Below, in pieces: positions 43,171 through 54,790 of a stretch of 64,000 nucleotides of DNA. The translations under genes were made by a program, and so were the position numbers. Source of the DNA: Anthonomus grandis grandis. Lineage: Eukaryota > Arthropoda > Insecta > Coleoptera > Curculionidae. The notes beneath the pieces are model-generated. The model searched no databases and was not told the origin of the DNA. It was given only the letters and a program-made list of their open reading frames with translations. The stretch lies in assembly GCF_022605725.1 (NCBI RefSeq), contig NC_065550.1, forward strand, positions 4,030,001 through 4,094,000. Direction: 5' to 3'. Every line of letters begins with the position of its first letter. The stretch's first letter is position 1.

Positions 43171-45097
43171 CAGGGTCTTTCCTCATATATTGACCCCCCC
43201 TCCTAAAGGGGAAATGCGAAAAGTAAAAAAAAAATTTAATACAAAACTTTTGGGGTTTTACTTTAAATTTTTGAATCCGATGTCAAATTTTCTTTTTTGT
43301 TTAGAAACGTCAAATTTTGACAGATGATCAGTTTTTTCTTATGGAACGCCCTGTATATGACTTCATAGTTAAAAAGAGCCGAATTTTCTGATTTCAAATA
43401 TATATAGTTTAACTATGTTTTATTAAACCGTTTCGGAAATATCCGGCTCCAAACTTTAAAAAAATAATATATTGAAGATCTTGGTAAGTGCTGCATTGTT
43501 ATTGTTTGGCGTTTTTTTTAAGATAAATGAATTGAGTAGAAACAATAAAAACAGAAGATTTATTATTACTAAGGTGATATTTAGCATCTTTTTGTTGACA
43601 AGGATACATTATTTTAACAATTATTGTTAAACTTTAATTTAGACGTAATTATAACTATAACTGCTCTATATGACCACCACCATTATCAATACAGTTTATA
43701 TAATCCTGCTCAATTTTGTGTATTGTATTCCTTATAAATTGTCTATGATTTTGATTGATATCATCTATCGCGGTAATAATTTTTCTGCGGAGCTCCTCAA
43801 CATTTTCAGTTCTCTGTATGCAAACTTTATTTTGCAGGTAACCCCACAGAAATGAATCAAGAGGTGTCAGGCCTGGACTGTTTGGTGGCCAACGAATTGG
43901 CCCAGTTCGTCCAATCCATAGGTTATTATATCTTTCATTTAAAAATCTCAAAACAGGTAACACATTATGCGGTGGGGCACCATCTTGATGCCAAACTATT
44001 TGCTCGTATTGCCTTATGGGTTTAGCTTCAATTTGATAAGTAAGCATCTCTAGGTATCTCTCTCCCGTCAAGTTGCCGTTATAAAAAATAGGTCCTATGA
44101 CCTGGTCATTTAAAATTCCACACCATACATGTAGAGATTGCCGCCCTTGAAACTTAATTTCCCTTGTTATTCGGGGGTTTGTTCTTGACCAAAAGCGAAC
44201 ATTTTTTCGATTGTAAATGCCCGCGGTTCTAAAGATGCACTCGTCGGTCCACAAAATTAAAAAAAAAAAGTTATTATCTTCTTCTTTTAGCACTAGCATT
44301 TCTTAACAAAATTCCACCCATTTATTTCTTTGCTCTACACTTATAGTTTGAACAGGTAATATTCGATAAGCAAAATATTTATACTTTTTTAAAGTTGAAT
44401 AAATTTTTTTGACCGATCGATCAAAGTAAATTCTGGCTCTTCTATGGAATGATTTGGGTGTTCTAAAAAGAAATTCAACATTTTGATACCTTCGAAATAT
44501 AGCAAAATATTTAATTCTTCTTCTGGATCGACAAGAACTGTCCGACGTTTTCTTCGTAGAGTTTTCCTGATGCAAAATGCTCGTTCTATATTTTTAAACG
44601 TATTTTTTTCCGGAATGGCACGTAAAGGAAAGGTTCGACGATATTTCTCTCTGGCGGCATTGGCGTTATTATTATTTTTATAAAATATACGGACGATGTC
44701 ACATTTTTCTTCATTACTGTACGGCATTTTTTAACATTTATGGGTCAACAAACAAAAAATGACAATGTCATCTGAATGATTTGTTTTTTAATAAATGTCA
44801 AACAATAACAATGCAGCGCCTACCAAGATCTTCAACATATTATTTTTTAAGTTTGGAGCCCGATATTTCCGAAACGGTTTAATAAAACATAGTTAAACTA
44901 TATATATTTGAAATCAGAAAATTCGGCTCTTTTTAACTATGAAGTCATATACAGGGTGTTCCATAAGAAAAAACTGATCAGATCAGATTCAAAAATTTAA
45001 AGTAAAACCCCAAAAGTTTTGTATTAACATTTTTTTTTAACCTTTCGCATTACCCCTTTAGGGGTGGGGGGGGGTCAATATATGGGGAAAGATCCTG
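43171..45097 (-). mobile_element. Mariner-like element D with ~350-bp inverted repeats
   Basis: Left end CAGGGTCTTTCCTCATATAT and right end, read inward, CAGGATCTTTCCCCATATAT lie next to TA (43169-43170 and 45098-45099). The arms contain a stretch of Cs or Gs (GACCCCCCC) and, about 165 bp inside, an opposite-facing terminal motif (CGCCCTGTA on the left, TACAGGGTG on the right). The inner motif could be the end of an older element captured by the outer one. Confidence 0.85.
43655..44727 (-). pseudogene. Transposase of mariner-like element D, third acidic residue lost
   Basis: Start MPYSNEEKCDIVRIFYKNN at 44725-44727, an N-terminal helix-turn-helix of the DUF4817 kind. Frameshifts lie near 44570 and about 44300. 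The first Asp is in ILWTDECIFRTAG, the second in WHQDGAPPHN. At the third position the sequence reads NSPGLTPLDSFLWG, with Gly where relatives have Asp or Glu; 36 residues separate the two positions as in the relatives. The gene ends NGGGHIEQL. It is dead through both the shifts and the lost acidic residue. Confidence 0.85.
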
Positions 45098-45099
45098 TA

Positions 45100-45530
45100 C
45101 CTCTGAGGGGGTGCATTTTAGGACACACGTTAATTGGAAAAAGTCTTCATTTTTACTCCAGCAATACGCTCTTAAAATATTTGCACCGAATTTTGTAACA
45201 CCCTATATATGGTGTAGGACAGTCTGCACATTTAAGGTTATAGACACCACCCTTTTAAATATGAGGTAGAATTTGTTTATTGTTTATGAGAATTGATCCA
45301 AGAGAGTTAGTATACTCTCTCTAATACCACTTTGACAATTATTTCTTAATATTCTGGAAATCTGGTAAGATAAAGCGCCTAGGAAAGAGATGGATGCATA
45401 TTAAAAATTATGAGGGTCTAGAGAATGACCTATTATAAAATAGCTTTGCTTGTCTTCCTATTTCAATTTTGGAAATTTATTTTTAATTCATTTTAAATCT
45501 ATGCCAGTTTTCCTTTGTTTTAAACCATCG
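45100..45530. other. Spacer with a mariner-like end fragment
   Basis: AACACCCTATATA near 45209 resembles an eroded mariner terminus. No gene seen. Confidence 0.35.
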
Positions 45531-45532
45531 TA

Positions 45533-48388
45533 CCGTGAAATGGGGTGAATTTGATTTCGCGGGCCGACTTTGATCACCATATCAAAATATTTTACATTTA
45601 AATTTCCCGCGCATATTAAGTGCCGATTTTTTCCGTTCGGTAAAAAATCGTATTCAGTAATGGTGTAGCTAGTGATCCATGGGCATGTTTTTTGTCAGTT
45701 AAACGTTTTTTTTTTTGGAGTTTGCGGCTCTCAAGCATGTAAGTAATATTTAGACAAAAATATAACCTCCAAAATTTGACTGCTATTTAAAAATACATGC
45801 AAATTGTGGATATGTGCGTGATATATTTAGTATCCTGAATATCTTGTATTTTTATAACCTCAAAATGAAGTTTGCGGCGTTGCCGGATTTTGTCAAATTT
45901 TAAGATTTATTGGATCAATTTGACCCCAATTGATCAACTGAATGGGGTGAAATTGATCAGCAGATTGTAAAGCTTATATAATTTTAAGGGTAGAGTACTA
46001 CTAGTAATAATAATATTTTTGGTTTTAGAATATTGACATAATGCCGAGAGTTTATAAGAGAAAAGTTGGGACACGAAGGTACAAAGAATACGGTCAAGAG
46101 TCCATAGAAAAAGCGTTAGAAAAGGTCATAAATGAAGGGTGGAGTTTACGCAAAGCTGCAAAATAGTTCAAGATTTCTTACGGGACCTTAAATAATAGAT
46201 ACCATGGGCGTCATGTTAAAAGTAACGGTGGGCAAACCGTTTTTAGCTCCAATGAAGAGCAATCAATTCTAAAATGTGTTGCTATTTGTGGCCAATGGGG
46301 GTTTCCTCTTAATTTAACAGATTTAAGGCATATGGCACAAACCTACTAGATACCCAAGGTCGATCAGTGGCAAAATTTAAGGATAATTTACCCGGTACCG
46401 ATTGGGTATTTTCGCTGTTAAAAAGACATAACAATTTAATAACTCAAAGGCTTGCAGCTAATATTAAAAGGGCTCGTGCTGATGTTTCCAGGCAAACATT
46501 AACTAAATATTTTGAAAACCTTAAAACAACTTTAAATGGTATTCCGTCGTGCAACGTATATAATTATGATGAAACTAATTTGTTTGACGACCCTGGGCGC
46601 AAAAAACTAATATATTCCCGTGAAGTAAAATACCCTGAACGAGTGTGCAATTTTACTAAATCTGCAACCTCAGTGATGATGTATGGTTCTGCAGCAGGAG
46701 TTCTTTTGCCACCATATGTAATTTATCGAGCAGAAAAAATGTGGGCGCAGTGGCCTGAACAAGGACCAAAATTAGAACCTTGTTGCATAGATAGATGCTG
46801 TGCAGCTGGATCACGATACAACTGAACGTCACATGGGTGGATGGACGCCGAAACTTTTAATGACTGGTTTAAGTCTGCGCTTCTTCCACATGCCAAAAGA
46901 CAGCAAGGGCGAAAAATTCTAATAGGCGATAACTTAGCCTCACATTTCACAGAAGAAGTTATTAGACTGTGTGAAGAACATAACATTGGATTTGTATGCC
47001 TGCCAAAGAACGCGACACATTTATGTCAGCCGTTGGACGTAGGGTTTTCAGGCCATTTAAAATGGCCTGGAGAGAAGTCTTGCTAGAATGGAAAAATACG
47101 TATCCGACACATTCATCAATTGACAAAAAGGATTTCCCACATTTGTTGCAAAAAACCTTGGTGACAATGGATACTAAACTATCCAATATATATATAAAAG
47201 ATATATATATATAGATAAAATACCTCATGCGGTTAAACGAAATCTTATTTCTTTTTTTTGAGGCAAGTGGCATAGTCCCTTTAAATCCAAACCGAGATTT
47301 AGACAAGCTGCCTAGAGAAGATTTTAATCAAGACCAAGCGCAGAACGTGTTGGTAAATTACTTACAACAACAGAGATTTTCAAATGCTCCAACAAGACGA
47401 AATAAGAAGAGAACAAAACTTGATGTTCAGCCAGGGAAAAGTGTGACAGCCCAAAATGATTCCAACAGTTCAGACAGCGACGTTGAAGAGCCTATAACAA
47501 ATGATAATTCCGACGATGACATGACCGCCGACGATCTATTTATCCAGTTGCAGAAAAACGAAGAAATTGAATATTTGGAAGTGAGTCAAAGTGAGATCAA
47601 AATTGGGACATTTTTATTAGTTAAAGTGTTGGGCATGCGAAAAAGTGTTAGCTATCGTTACATAGCTACAGTTCAAAATTTCAATGAAAACGAATTCGAA
47701 GTTCTGGGACTAAAATCTGTCGATGGAAGAAAAACTGTTTTTAAACCACAAGAAGGCGACGAGTTTTCCATAGAGTTGGCAGATATAGTTGCTATTTTGC
47801 CAGAACCTGCCGCTGAATGCGTCAAAGGTCAAATCATTTATGAATTCAAAAAAGCAGTAGATATTAAGGAAATGTAAATCCTTACTATACGCATTACTGC
47901 TTCTATCTATTAATTGAAGATTTGTGTCTTTACCTTTTGAATGTCTTTTATAAGTTTTTGTATTTTTAAACAAGTGTTTTTAATAAAGTATTAAAAAACT
48001 GCAATGTTTCTTTTTTATTTTACCTAAAAAAATAACCAATTAGTGGAATTTTATGACTGATCAATTTCACCCCAAAACCTGTAACTTTTAAATGGATTGA
48101 TGAACTTAAGCGGGGGTTAAATTGTTCATAATGCATTTTAAGGCATGGCAAGAAGAATACAATTATATGGCACTGATCAAAGTCACGCCCCTTTTGGTAT
48201 TAAATTGATCACACCTTATTTTGGCATTTTTTTAAACAACTTTAAATTTAGAGCAGATACGATTGCAAAATCCTTTTACGGCATCCATACACAATCATTT
48301 ATGATTAATTTTAATATCGATACGCAGTTATCAAAAGAGTTACAAGCAAATTTACAAACGATATGATCAATTTAACACCGTTTCACGG
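45533..48388 (+). mobile_element. Pogo-like element, complete ends
   Basis: The ends CCGTGAAATGGGGTGAATTT and, read inward from the right, CCGTGAAACGGTGTTAAATT are inverted repeats next to TA (45531-45532 and 48389-48390). A subterminal motif around TGATCAATTTCACCCC recurs in both orientations at about 45910-45960, 48055, 48170-48215 and 48363, probably the transposase binding site. Length is 2.9 kb. Confidence 0.88.
46041..47877 (+). pseudogene. Pogo/Tigger-type transposase (DDE_1), broken
   Basis: ATG at 46041 (MPRVYKRKVGTRRY). The N-terminal helix-turn-helix is WSLRKAAK, a TAG, then FKISYGTLNNRYHGRH. A frameshift near 46350 leads to LPGTDWVFSLLKRHNNL (CENP-B type). Catalytic Asp residues: YNYDETNLFDDPG, LIGDNLASHF and HLCQPLDVGFSG; 35 residues lie between the last two. 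Further shifts occur near 46825 and 47070. The C-terminal part (47227-47877) is acidic in the middle (SSDSDVEEPITNDNSDDDM) and ends AVDIKEM. Only a handful of lesions separate it from an intact gene. Confidence 0.85.
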
Positions 48389-48390
48389 TA

Positions 48391-48601
48391 CATCAGTTCA
48401 TGTCATGTATTTTGTGTTCCTTGTTATGTAGTATATCTTTCTTTTAACTCTTTGACAAGTAAGTAATTTTTTTATTCTTTATTTTTGGTCACTCCATAAC
48501 TTTTTTGATGGTCTAACAGACCGAAAGCGCTTAGCTGATTTTAATTAAAAATTATTACACTTCATGTAATGTTCTTCAAGTTATTTGTATTATATTACTA
48601 C
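48391..48601. repeat. Spacer with an eroded hammerhead-like PLE end
   Basis: At 48505-48535 the plus strand reads TTGATGG, TCT-AACA-AGA, CCGAAAGCGC, which resembles the PLE end at 4766-4803 with the core damaged. It is likely an old 3' PLE fragment. No gene is seen. Confidence 0.4.
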
Positions 48602-48688
48602 ATGGTACAAAAATTAACGTCACCCAATAGATGTAGAAGTGAAGTATAGCGGGTTAAGGACAGAAATCAAACCTCAAGATTTGAAATT

Positions 48689-48728
48689 AGCCGACGTTTC
48701 GACGTTTATTTACGTCTTTTTCAAGGCT
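48689..48728 (-). ncRNA. Degenerate hammerhead-like motif, PLE-2 left copy
   Basis: Minus strand: AGCC, UUGAAAAA, helix II GACGU-AAAUAA-ACGUC, GAAAC, GUC, GGCU. Helices I and II and the GAAA and GUC elements are kept, but the CUGANGA box is changed, so catalysis is doubtful. Confidence 0.45.
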
Positions 48729-49200
48729 GAAAAAGATACAATTGGTACAAAATGGTGAAAGCAATAGTTATTAATATAATAGTTAAGAAACCACCAAACA
48801 AAAACACAAATAAAACGGAGACCAAAGCATAAAAGTTAAAATTAAGATGACTTACCAAATTTACATTAGAGGTTTACGTAACAATTAAAACCTAATAACA
48901 TCTCCATCATACATACACCACAGATACGATTGTTATACATTAAAATATGCAGCACAACCATTAAGTAAAACCAAAAAAACACACAGTATAAATAAAATAA
49001 AATTGGATTATATCACAGATTGATTCACAATGAATAAGTAGTACGTATAATAATTATAGTAAAAAATAGCACCTTCTAAGTCAGTGTTTAGTAGTAACTG
49101 TACGCAGAATTTATTGTTATAAAGCAGGAATGATGCACATTCTTTTTATGTCTGTAAAATAGGTTTAATATTACCTGGGCTCGTTGAAAAGTTAAGTACT

Positions 49201-49650
49201 TTACAGTTTGGATTTATACAGCTTTAAAATGTGATTATATTGTGTACTTAGGCCCTGAGTATCGGTTGGGTGATTAACAAAATTATGCAGTTGGATGTGT
49301 ATCATTTCACTGATATTGCGTTTAAGATAGTGCCTCTCTCTATCAACTATGCTAACATCATCAAAATTGAAGTTATGCCCTGTGAAAAAGTGATGCTGTG
49401 CTAAAGCGGTCTTATCTTTTTTGTTCATATTTATGACTCTACAATCATATTGATGCTGATATAGTCTGTTCTTTAAATGCTGCCTAGTGATACCTATATA
49501 ACACTGTTCACAATTACGTCAAGGTATACGGTATACCAAACCTGAGCTCAACTCAAGGGGAGTACGATCTTTTAATTGGGAAAACAATACACTGCTTGAG
49601 TTTATGTTGTAAAAAGCCAGTTTAAAATTGTAATTTTTTCACGGATATAC
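49201..49650 (-). pseudogene. PLE-2 nuclease region, left copy
   Basis: The minus strand encodes the same C-terminal part as the right copy: VYRIP, a TGA, RNCEQCYIGITRQHLKNR, then MNKKDKTALAQHHFFTGHNF up to LYKSKL. It differs from the right copy at several residues (HHFF for HHFS, HYLK for HNLK, HPTD for HRTD), yet shares the TGA in the GIY-YIG core. Confidence 0.75.
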
Positions 49651-49708
49651 TAGTCTAACCAATTTTATAACACCTACAAATGGTTCTTGTTTTAATCAAC
49701 AACCATAC

Positions 49709-51442
49709 TTGAATAAAATTAATAAAGATTTTGCATTATGTAAGAATTTTTTAAGACAACATCCTGAAATAGTTGTTATGCGCTCTGACAAGGGTGGCTC
49801 TACTGTCGTCATGTATAAGAATGAATATTTAGCTGGTGTGCGTGATTTATTGAGTGATGCCAATACTTATAAAACCTTAAAATCTGATCCTACTATGAGG
49901 TTTCAAAATCAAGCAAATAAAATCGCTAAAGAATTATTAGATAACAATTACATTAATGAGTCATTCTTCAGAAAGTTACGCACAAATAATAGTGTGTTTC
50001 CTAAACTTTATTGTTTGCGGAAAACACACAAACCAAACCTGAGCTTAAGACCAGTGGTCAGTTGTATTGATTCTCCATCATATAATTTAGCTGTCTTTGT
50101 TCATGGTATTCTAAACCAAGTTACTTTTTGTTTTAACATAAAAAATTCTTTTGATTTTGTAGAATTCTCACAAAGTGTGTCAATACCAGAAAATTATATT
50201 TTAGTGTCCTTGGATGTTACGTCATTGTTCACAAATATTCCTAAATCGTTAGTTTTAAATATTATAAAAAATAAATGGGGCACTATATCCGCTTACACAG
50301 ATATACCTAAAAGTCTTTTGCCGAGAATTATTGAATATTTATTCGATAGCAGTTATTTTTCTTTCGGTGGTCAGTTCTACCAACAACTGGATGGTTCAGC
50401 TATGGGCAACCCTGCCAGCCCAGTTTTGGCAAATTTGGTGATGAACGAACTCCTAACTAACATAGTTCCTAATTTACCTTTTAAATTAGCTGTTATTAAA
50501 ATACATGTTGATGACACAATTTTGGCGTGCCCATCTAACAAAACAAAGGAACTTTTAAATCATTTTAATGATTATCATGACAAGCTTAAGTTTACCATGG
50601 AATTAGAAAATAATAATTGTATACCATTTTTGGATATTACGGTAGAACGGAACACCGATGGGACTTTAACAACTAATTGGTACACAAAACCTTCATCTTC
50701 AGGCAAAGTAATTAATTACCTATCGTCACATCCAATGTCAAACAAAATAGGAATAATTAAAAACCTATTGTTTAGATCCTATAAATTGAGTAGCCCGAAG
50801 TATCATGAATCTAATACAATGAAAATTAAAAGTTTTTTAAGAAATAACAATTACCCCACAACATTAGTAAATAGAGTTATCAATAATTTTAAACTTTTAA
50901 CAGATACACAACTGGTAAGGAATAAAGAAACAAAATATTTCAGATTTCCATATGTAAAATCATTTTCAGAACAAATCCAACGACATATCCGTGAAAAAAA
51001 TTACAATTTTAAACTGGCTTTTTACAACATAAACTCAAGCAGTGTATTGTTTTCCCAATTAAAAGATCGTACTCCCCTTGAGTTGAGCTCAGGTTTGGTA
51101 TACCGTATACCTTGACGTAATTGTGAACAGTGTTATATAGGTATCACTAGGCAGCATTTAAAGAACAGACTATATCAGCATCAATATGATTGTAGAGTCA
51201 TAAATATGAACAAAAAAGATAAGACCGCTTTAGCACAGCATCATTTTTCCACAGGGCATAACTTCAATTTTGATGATGTTAGCATAGTTGATAGAGAGAG
51301 GCACAATCTTAAACGCAATATCAGTGAAATGATACACATCCAACTGCATAATTCTGTTAATCACCGAACCGATACTCAGGGCCTACGTACACAATATAAT
51401 CACATTTTAAAGCTGTATAACTCCAAACTGTACAGTACTTAA
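49709..51442 (+). pseudogene. PLE-2 reverse transcriptase and GIY-YIG nuclease
   Basis: An open frame from 49709 to the TGA at 51113-51115, then the same frame continues to 51442. Features: MRSDKGGSTVVM, YCLRKTHKPN, SLDVTSLFTNIP (catalytic Asp), GSAMGNPASPVLANLVMNEL and KIHVDDTILAC, where His replaces the usual Tyr before VDD. Then the GIY-YIG core GLVYRIP, TGA, RNCEQCYIGITRQHLKNR and the end HILKLYNSKLYST. The stop stands where this family normally has Cys. N-terminal residues are missing because of truncation at 49651. Confidence 0.85.
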
Positions 51443-51911
51443 CTTTTCAACGAGCCCAGGTAATATTAAACCTATTTTACAGACATAAAAAGAATGTGCA
51501 TCATTCCTGCTTTATAACAATAAATTCTGCGTACAGTTACTACTAAACACTGACTTAGAAGGTGCTATTTTTTACTATAATTATTGTACGTACTACTTAT
51601 TTATTGTGAATCAATCTGTGATATAAGCCAATTTTATTTTATTTATACTGTGTGTTTTTTTTTTTTTTGTTTTACTTAATGGTTGTGCTGCATATTTTAA
51701 TGTATAACAATCGTATCTGTGGTGTATGTATGATGGAGATGTTATTAGGTTTTAATTGTCACGTAAACCTCTAATGTAAATTTGGTAAGTCATGTCAATT
51801 TTAACTTTTATGCTTTGGTCTCCGTTTTATTTGTGTTTTTGTTTGGTGGTTTCTTAACTATTATATTAATAACTATTGCTTTCACCATTTTGTACCAATT
51901 GTATCTTTTTC

Positions 51912-51951
51912 AGCCTTGAAAAAGACGTAAATAAACGTCGAAACGTCGGCT
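51912..51951 (+). ncRNA. Degenerate hammerhead-like motif, PLE-2 right copy
   Basis: Same architecture as the left copy: AGCC, UUGAAAAA, GACGU-AAAUAA-ACGUC, GAAAC, GUC, GGCU. AGCC pairs with GGCU. Confidence 0.45.
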
Positions 51952-52020
51952 AATTTCAAATCTTGAGGTTTGATTTCTGTCCTTAACCCGCTATACTTCA
52001 CTTCTATATTATATTACTAC

Positions 52021-52421
52021 TTTTTGTTTTTTTAAATAGTATTTCTTAAATCCAATAATGCAAACAAAATATATAAAAACTTGGTATAATGTCTGGTATG
52101 ACGGCTACTGAGTGAAGTATTTAATTTTTTTGTCTACAATAAAGATAAAACGAATTTCATGTCGCTTATAAATTTATTAAATTATAAATGAAATGTCAGA
52201 TTGACATTTTACCGAATAGTACCTAAAAACTTTATAAACCTGGGAGAGTATGTAAAGTGAGTAGCTTACGCACGGTAGTAGAAGCAATCCTTACCCCTTA
52301 TCTGGAACGTAGTTGTATAATTGTCTACATTATTAAGCATAAACAAATACGGCTTTTTAATTTCCGCAAGAATTTTTTAAAATTTTTATATGAAAAAGCT
52401 CAGAGGTTACGAGTACCCACA
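52021..52421. other. Unassigned FKBP8 intron sequence
   Basis: No coding frame or repeat end recognised between PLE-2 and the P-like element. Confidence 0.35.
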
Positions 52422-52428
52422 CTACAGC

Positions 52429-54643
52429 CAAAGTTTACTGAATAAAATACAAGTTGCTTCACTCGGCTCCACGCGCCGAATTACCTATTCACCGCCCCTC
52501 ACTTCATTTGCCGGGCGACGCTCCTACAATCGAATCTGTTGGGTTACACAGTGAGTAGTAACCCAACTAGTTTAAATGGTTTTAATGTGCGAGCGTTTTA
52601 TTACTAGTTGTACCGGGTGGACTCAGTGGACTGGCAAATTATTATAATCTATTATATTAAAATGTCGACTTATTTATTGTTCGGTAGACAGTTGTTTTAC
52701 AAAGCGTGGAAGTGGTTTAATGTTTTTTTATGTCCGAAAAATGAAAATATATATATAAAATATATATTTATATATATAATAAAATAACAAATAAGAAATA
52801 AGGGTAACCAATTACATGCCAGGTTATAGTACCTCTCTGTCTTGAGAGGGTGTGTTGTGACCAAAATAACGTGCGCAGTTTCGTTTTCACATAAAATAAA
52901 ATATGAAAGTTGGATTTTGGTCAACTTCTTATTTCATTCTTATATTATTTTGCTATATAAATGCGTTATGGAACTTTTGTACATTTAACTCTTATTTTAT
53001 TTTTATTTTACTTTATTTGTCTGTATAAATCCAGCTTAAGAGACTACATTGTTTACATTTTAAAATGGCAAAATATATTTTCCTCTCCATCTTTTGTCCT
53101 TCTTTTACAATATTGCACTTTTGCCAGAGCTATTTATCCGCTTTGTAAGTATTAAAAAATGTAATACCTTTTAAAGGTTATTTGAGTCGGAAACATAACT
53201 GAGGTTATAATGAAAAAAAAAACAAATCGAAAATTAATAAAATTCATAGAAAAATCGACTTAATTTAAAAGCAAAAATATTAATAAAAGCAGCAGTCAAA
53301 ACAAAAATATCTTGGAGCATTAAAAAATTTAGTCACTTCGGCAACGGTGCGCTACAGTCTCACGCAGGTTTTACTATTTTTCGAGTTCTGTCAAAAATTA
53401 TGAATGAATGAATCCCGAGCGATGTTGCCAAGGAATTAAAACAAATAAACGCTTTAAATTATTGAGTCTAAGGGCGTGTTTTGTATTTAGAGTGTGTTTT
53501 ATCAGTTTTTTGTTGTTTTCGTACTTTTTTGGAGAAAATTAATGCCAAAATAAACGAACATGGTGCATTCTTGTGTAGTAACGAGAGTAGAGCATTAAAA
53601 TCCAAATTAACGTTTCATCGGTAAGTTTATTTGTTTACGTTTAAACAGCAAAAGACTTTTGTATTTATACCACCAGCGTCATCACATGAAAAATATTAAG
53701 GTTAATTAATTATGTAATGACATTTTTCGCCTCTATTTAAAATTGCACAGGAGCGATGAAAACAACACGTATAGATATAGAAAATTATTTGTACAGTACA
53801 CAACAAACCCGATTTGTAAGGGAGGGAAAATGAAAATAACAAATTTGTCGATTATTATAATATTATTTGCACTAGTGCATAAGCTCTACCCCACTGGCAA
53901 CAAACCAAACAAAAATTAATTGAAAATATGCATTGTTTCCAAGGGGTACTAACAACACTTTCTCCATCCTTTTCTCTCTCACTACTAATTATAAAATTCC
54001 ACATTTTTGGGCTGGTTATGAATGAAACATTACGTTTATTACTTATAATGTCTTTGGTAATGTTATTATTAGTCTGACAAAATAACTAAAACGTCAAAAA
54101 GGTAGTAATCAATCATTAAAAATTCAAACATGTCATTACTTAGTAGTTATGTCTATCTTTAGTTGTTACGTTTAGTAATAGTAATATATGCATTTTTTCA
54201 CACAAACTTTTGACTTTGATTTAAAAATAAATCCTAATGAAACCGGTCGTACCAAAACAAACTTTAATAAGAGTTAGATACAAAAAAAATAACCATTTAG
54301 TTCTTGAATTACGTAAACTTTGATAATGTAAAATTTATTTAGTTTGGTGGCTATAAAAACAAATAATTTAAAGTATTGTCAATTTACATATTTTTCCCAA
54401 GTGGGTACATTAAATAATAATTTTATGCCAGATAATAAAGTTATTATAAAATCGTGCTCCGTCTTCCCCTACAGTTCGAATTAGACGAAACTCGTAAAAT
54501 AATAGGTATTTTTTACCAGAATTCCCCTTTACATTTTTTGCTAGTTCCCCGTCGGCGAGGAGCTTGGCGGCCTGCCTTTGAGATCGAAAGATAAAAGGTT
54601 TTTCGCCGAGTGAAGCAACTTGTATTTTATTCAGTAAACTTTG
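52429..54643 (+). mobile_element. P-element-like, non-autonomous, perfect 39-bp inverted repeats
   Basis: The first 39 bases (CAAAGTTTACTGAATAAAAT and onward) are repeated exactly in inverse at 54605-54643. CTACAGC flanks both ends (52422-52428 and 54644-54650), a 7-bp match; P elements make 8-bp duplications. The interior has a THAP-type start exon but no transposase body. The perfect ends point to recent mobility in trans. Confidence 0.75.
53560..53620 (+). pseudogene. THAP-domain first exon fragment
   Basis: ATG at 53560 reads MVHSCVV; after a small frame slip it continues CNESRALKSKLTFHR and stops at donor GTAAGT at 53621. MVHSC..C....K.KLTFHRFP is the beginning of THAP zinc fingers, the DNA-binding domain of P-element transposases and of THAP proteins. 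With the inverted repeats this supports the P-like assignment. The remaining exons are absent. Confidence 0.6.
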
Positions 54644-54650
54644 CTACAGC

Positions 54651-54790
54651 ATAGGAACTAGCGTGATATTGTGTTTATAGAAAAAAAAATGATTCGGTAT
54701 AAAAAACAATCAATTAAATTAAGGCAAGAGCAATTTACAGTCTTAATACGACTACGTTCGAAAATTAATTAGTAATAATACATTTCTTAC
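54651..54790. other. FKBP8: FKBP8 intron, donor side
   Basis: Start of the 17.7-kb intron downstream of the TPR exon (54790-37047 on the minus strand); no other feature. Confidence 0.5.

Larger units (their letters stand above)
48602..49650 (-). mobile_element. PLE-2, left truncated copy of a head-to-head pair
   Basis: This about 1-kb minus-strand arm is the inverted copy of the last kilobase of the right copy (about 50990-52005). Its inner end is at about 49650, after TTTTTTCACGGATAT. A 14-bp direct repeat, TATTATATTACTAC, lies outside both arms (48588-48601 and 52007-52020) and may be the target duplication of the whole pair. Confidence 0.75.
49651..52006 (+). mobile_element. PLE-2, right copy of a head-to-head pair
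   Basis: It begins abruptly at about 49651, inside the N-terminal region of the reverse transcriptase, and is complete at the 3' end with a hammerhead-like fold at 51912-51951. It belongs to a different PLE family from PLE-1, judged by the protein. Confidence 0.8.

Noticed and set aside
52733..52790. AT tract as an origin or regulatory element
   Set aside because: It is a plain (AT)n microsatellite inside the P-like element.
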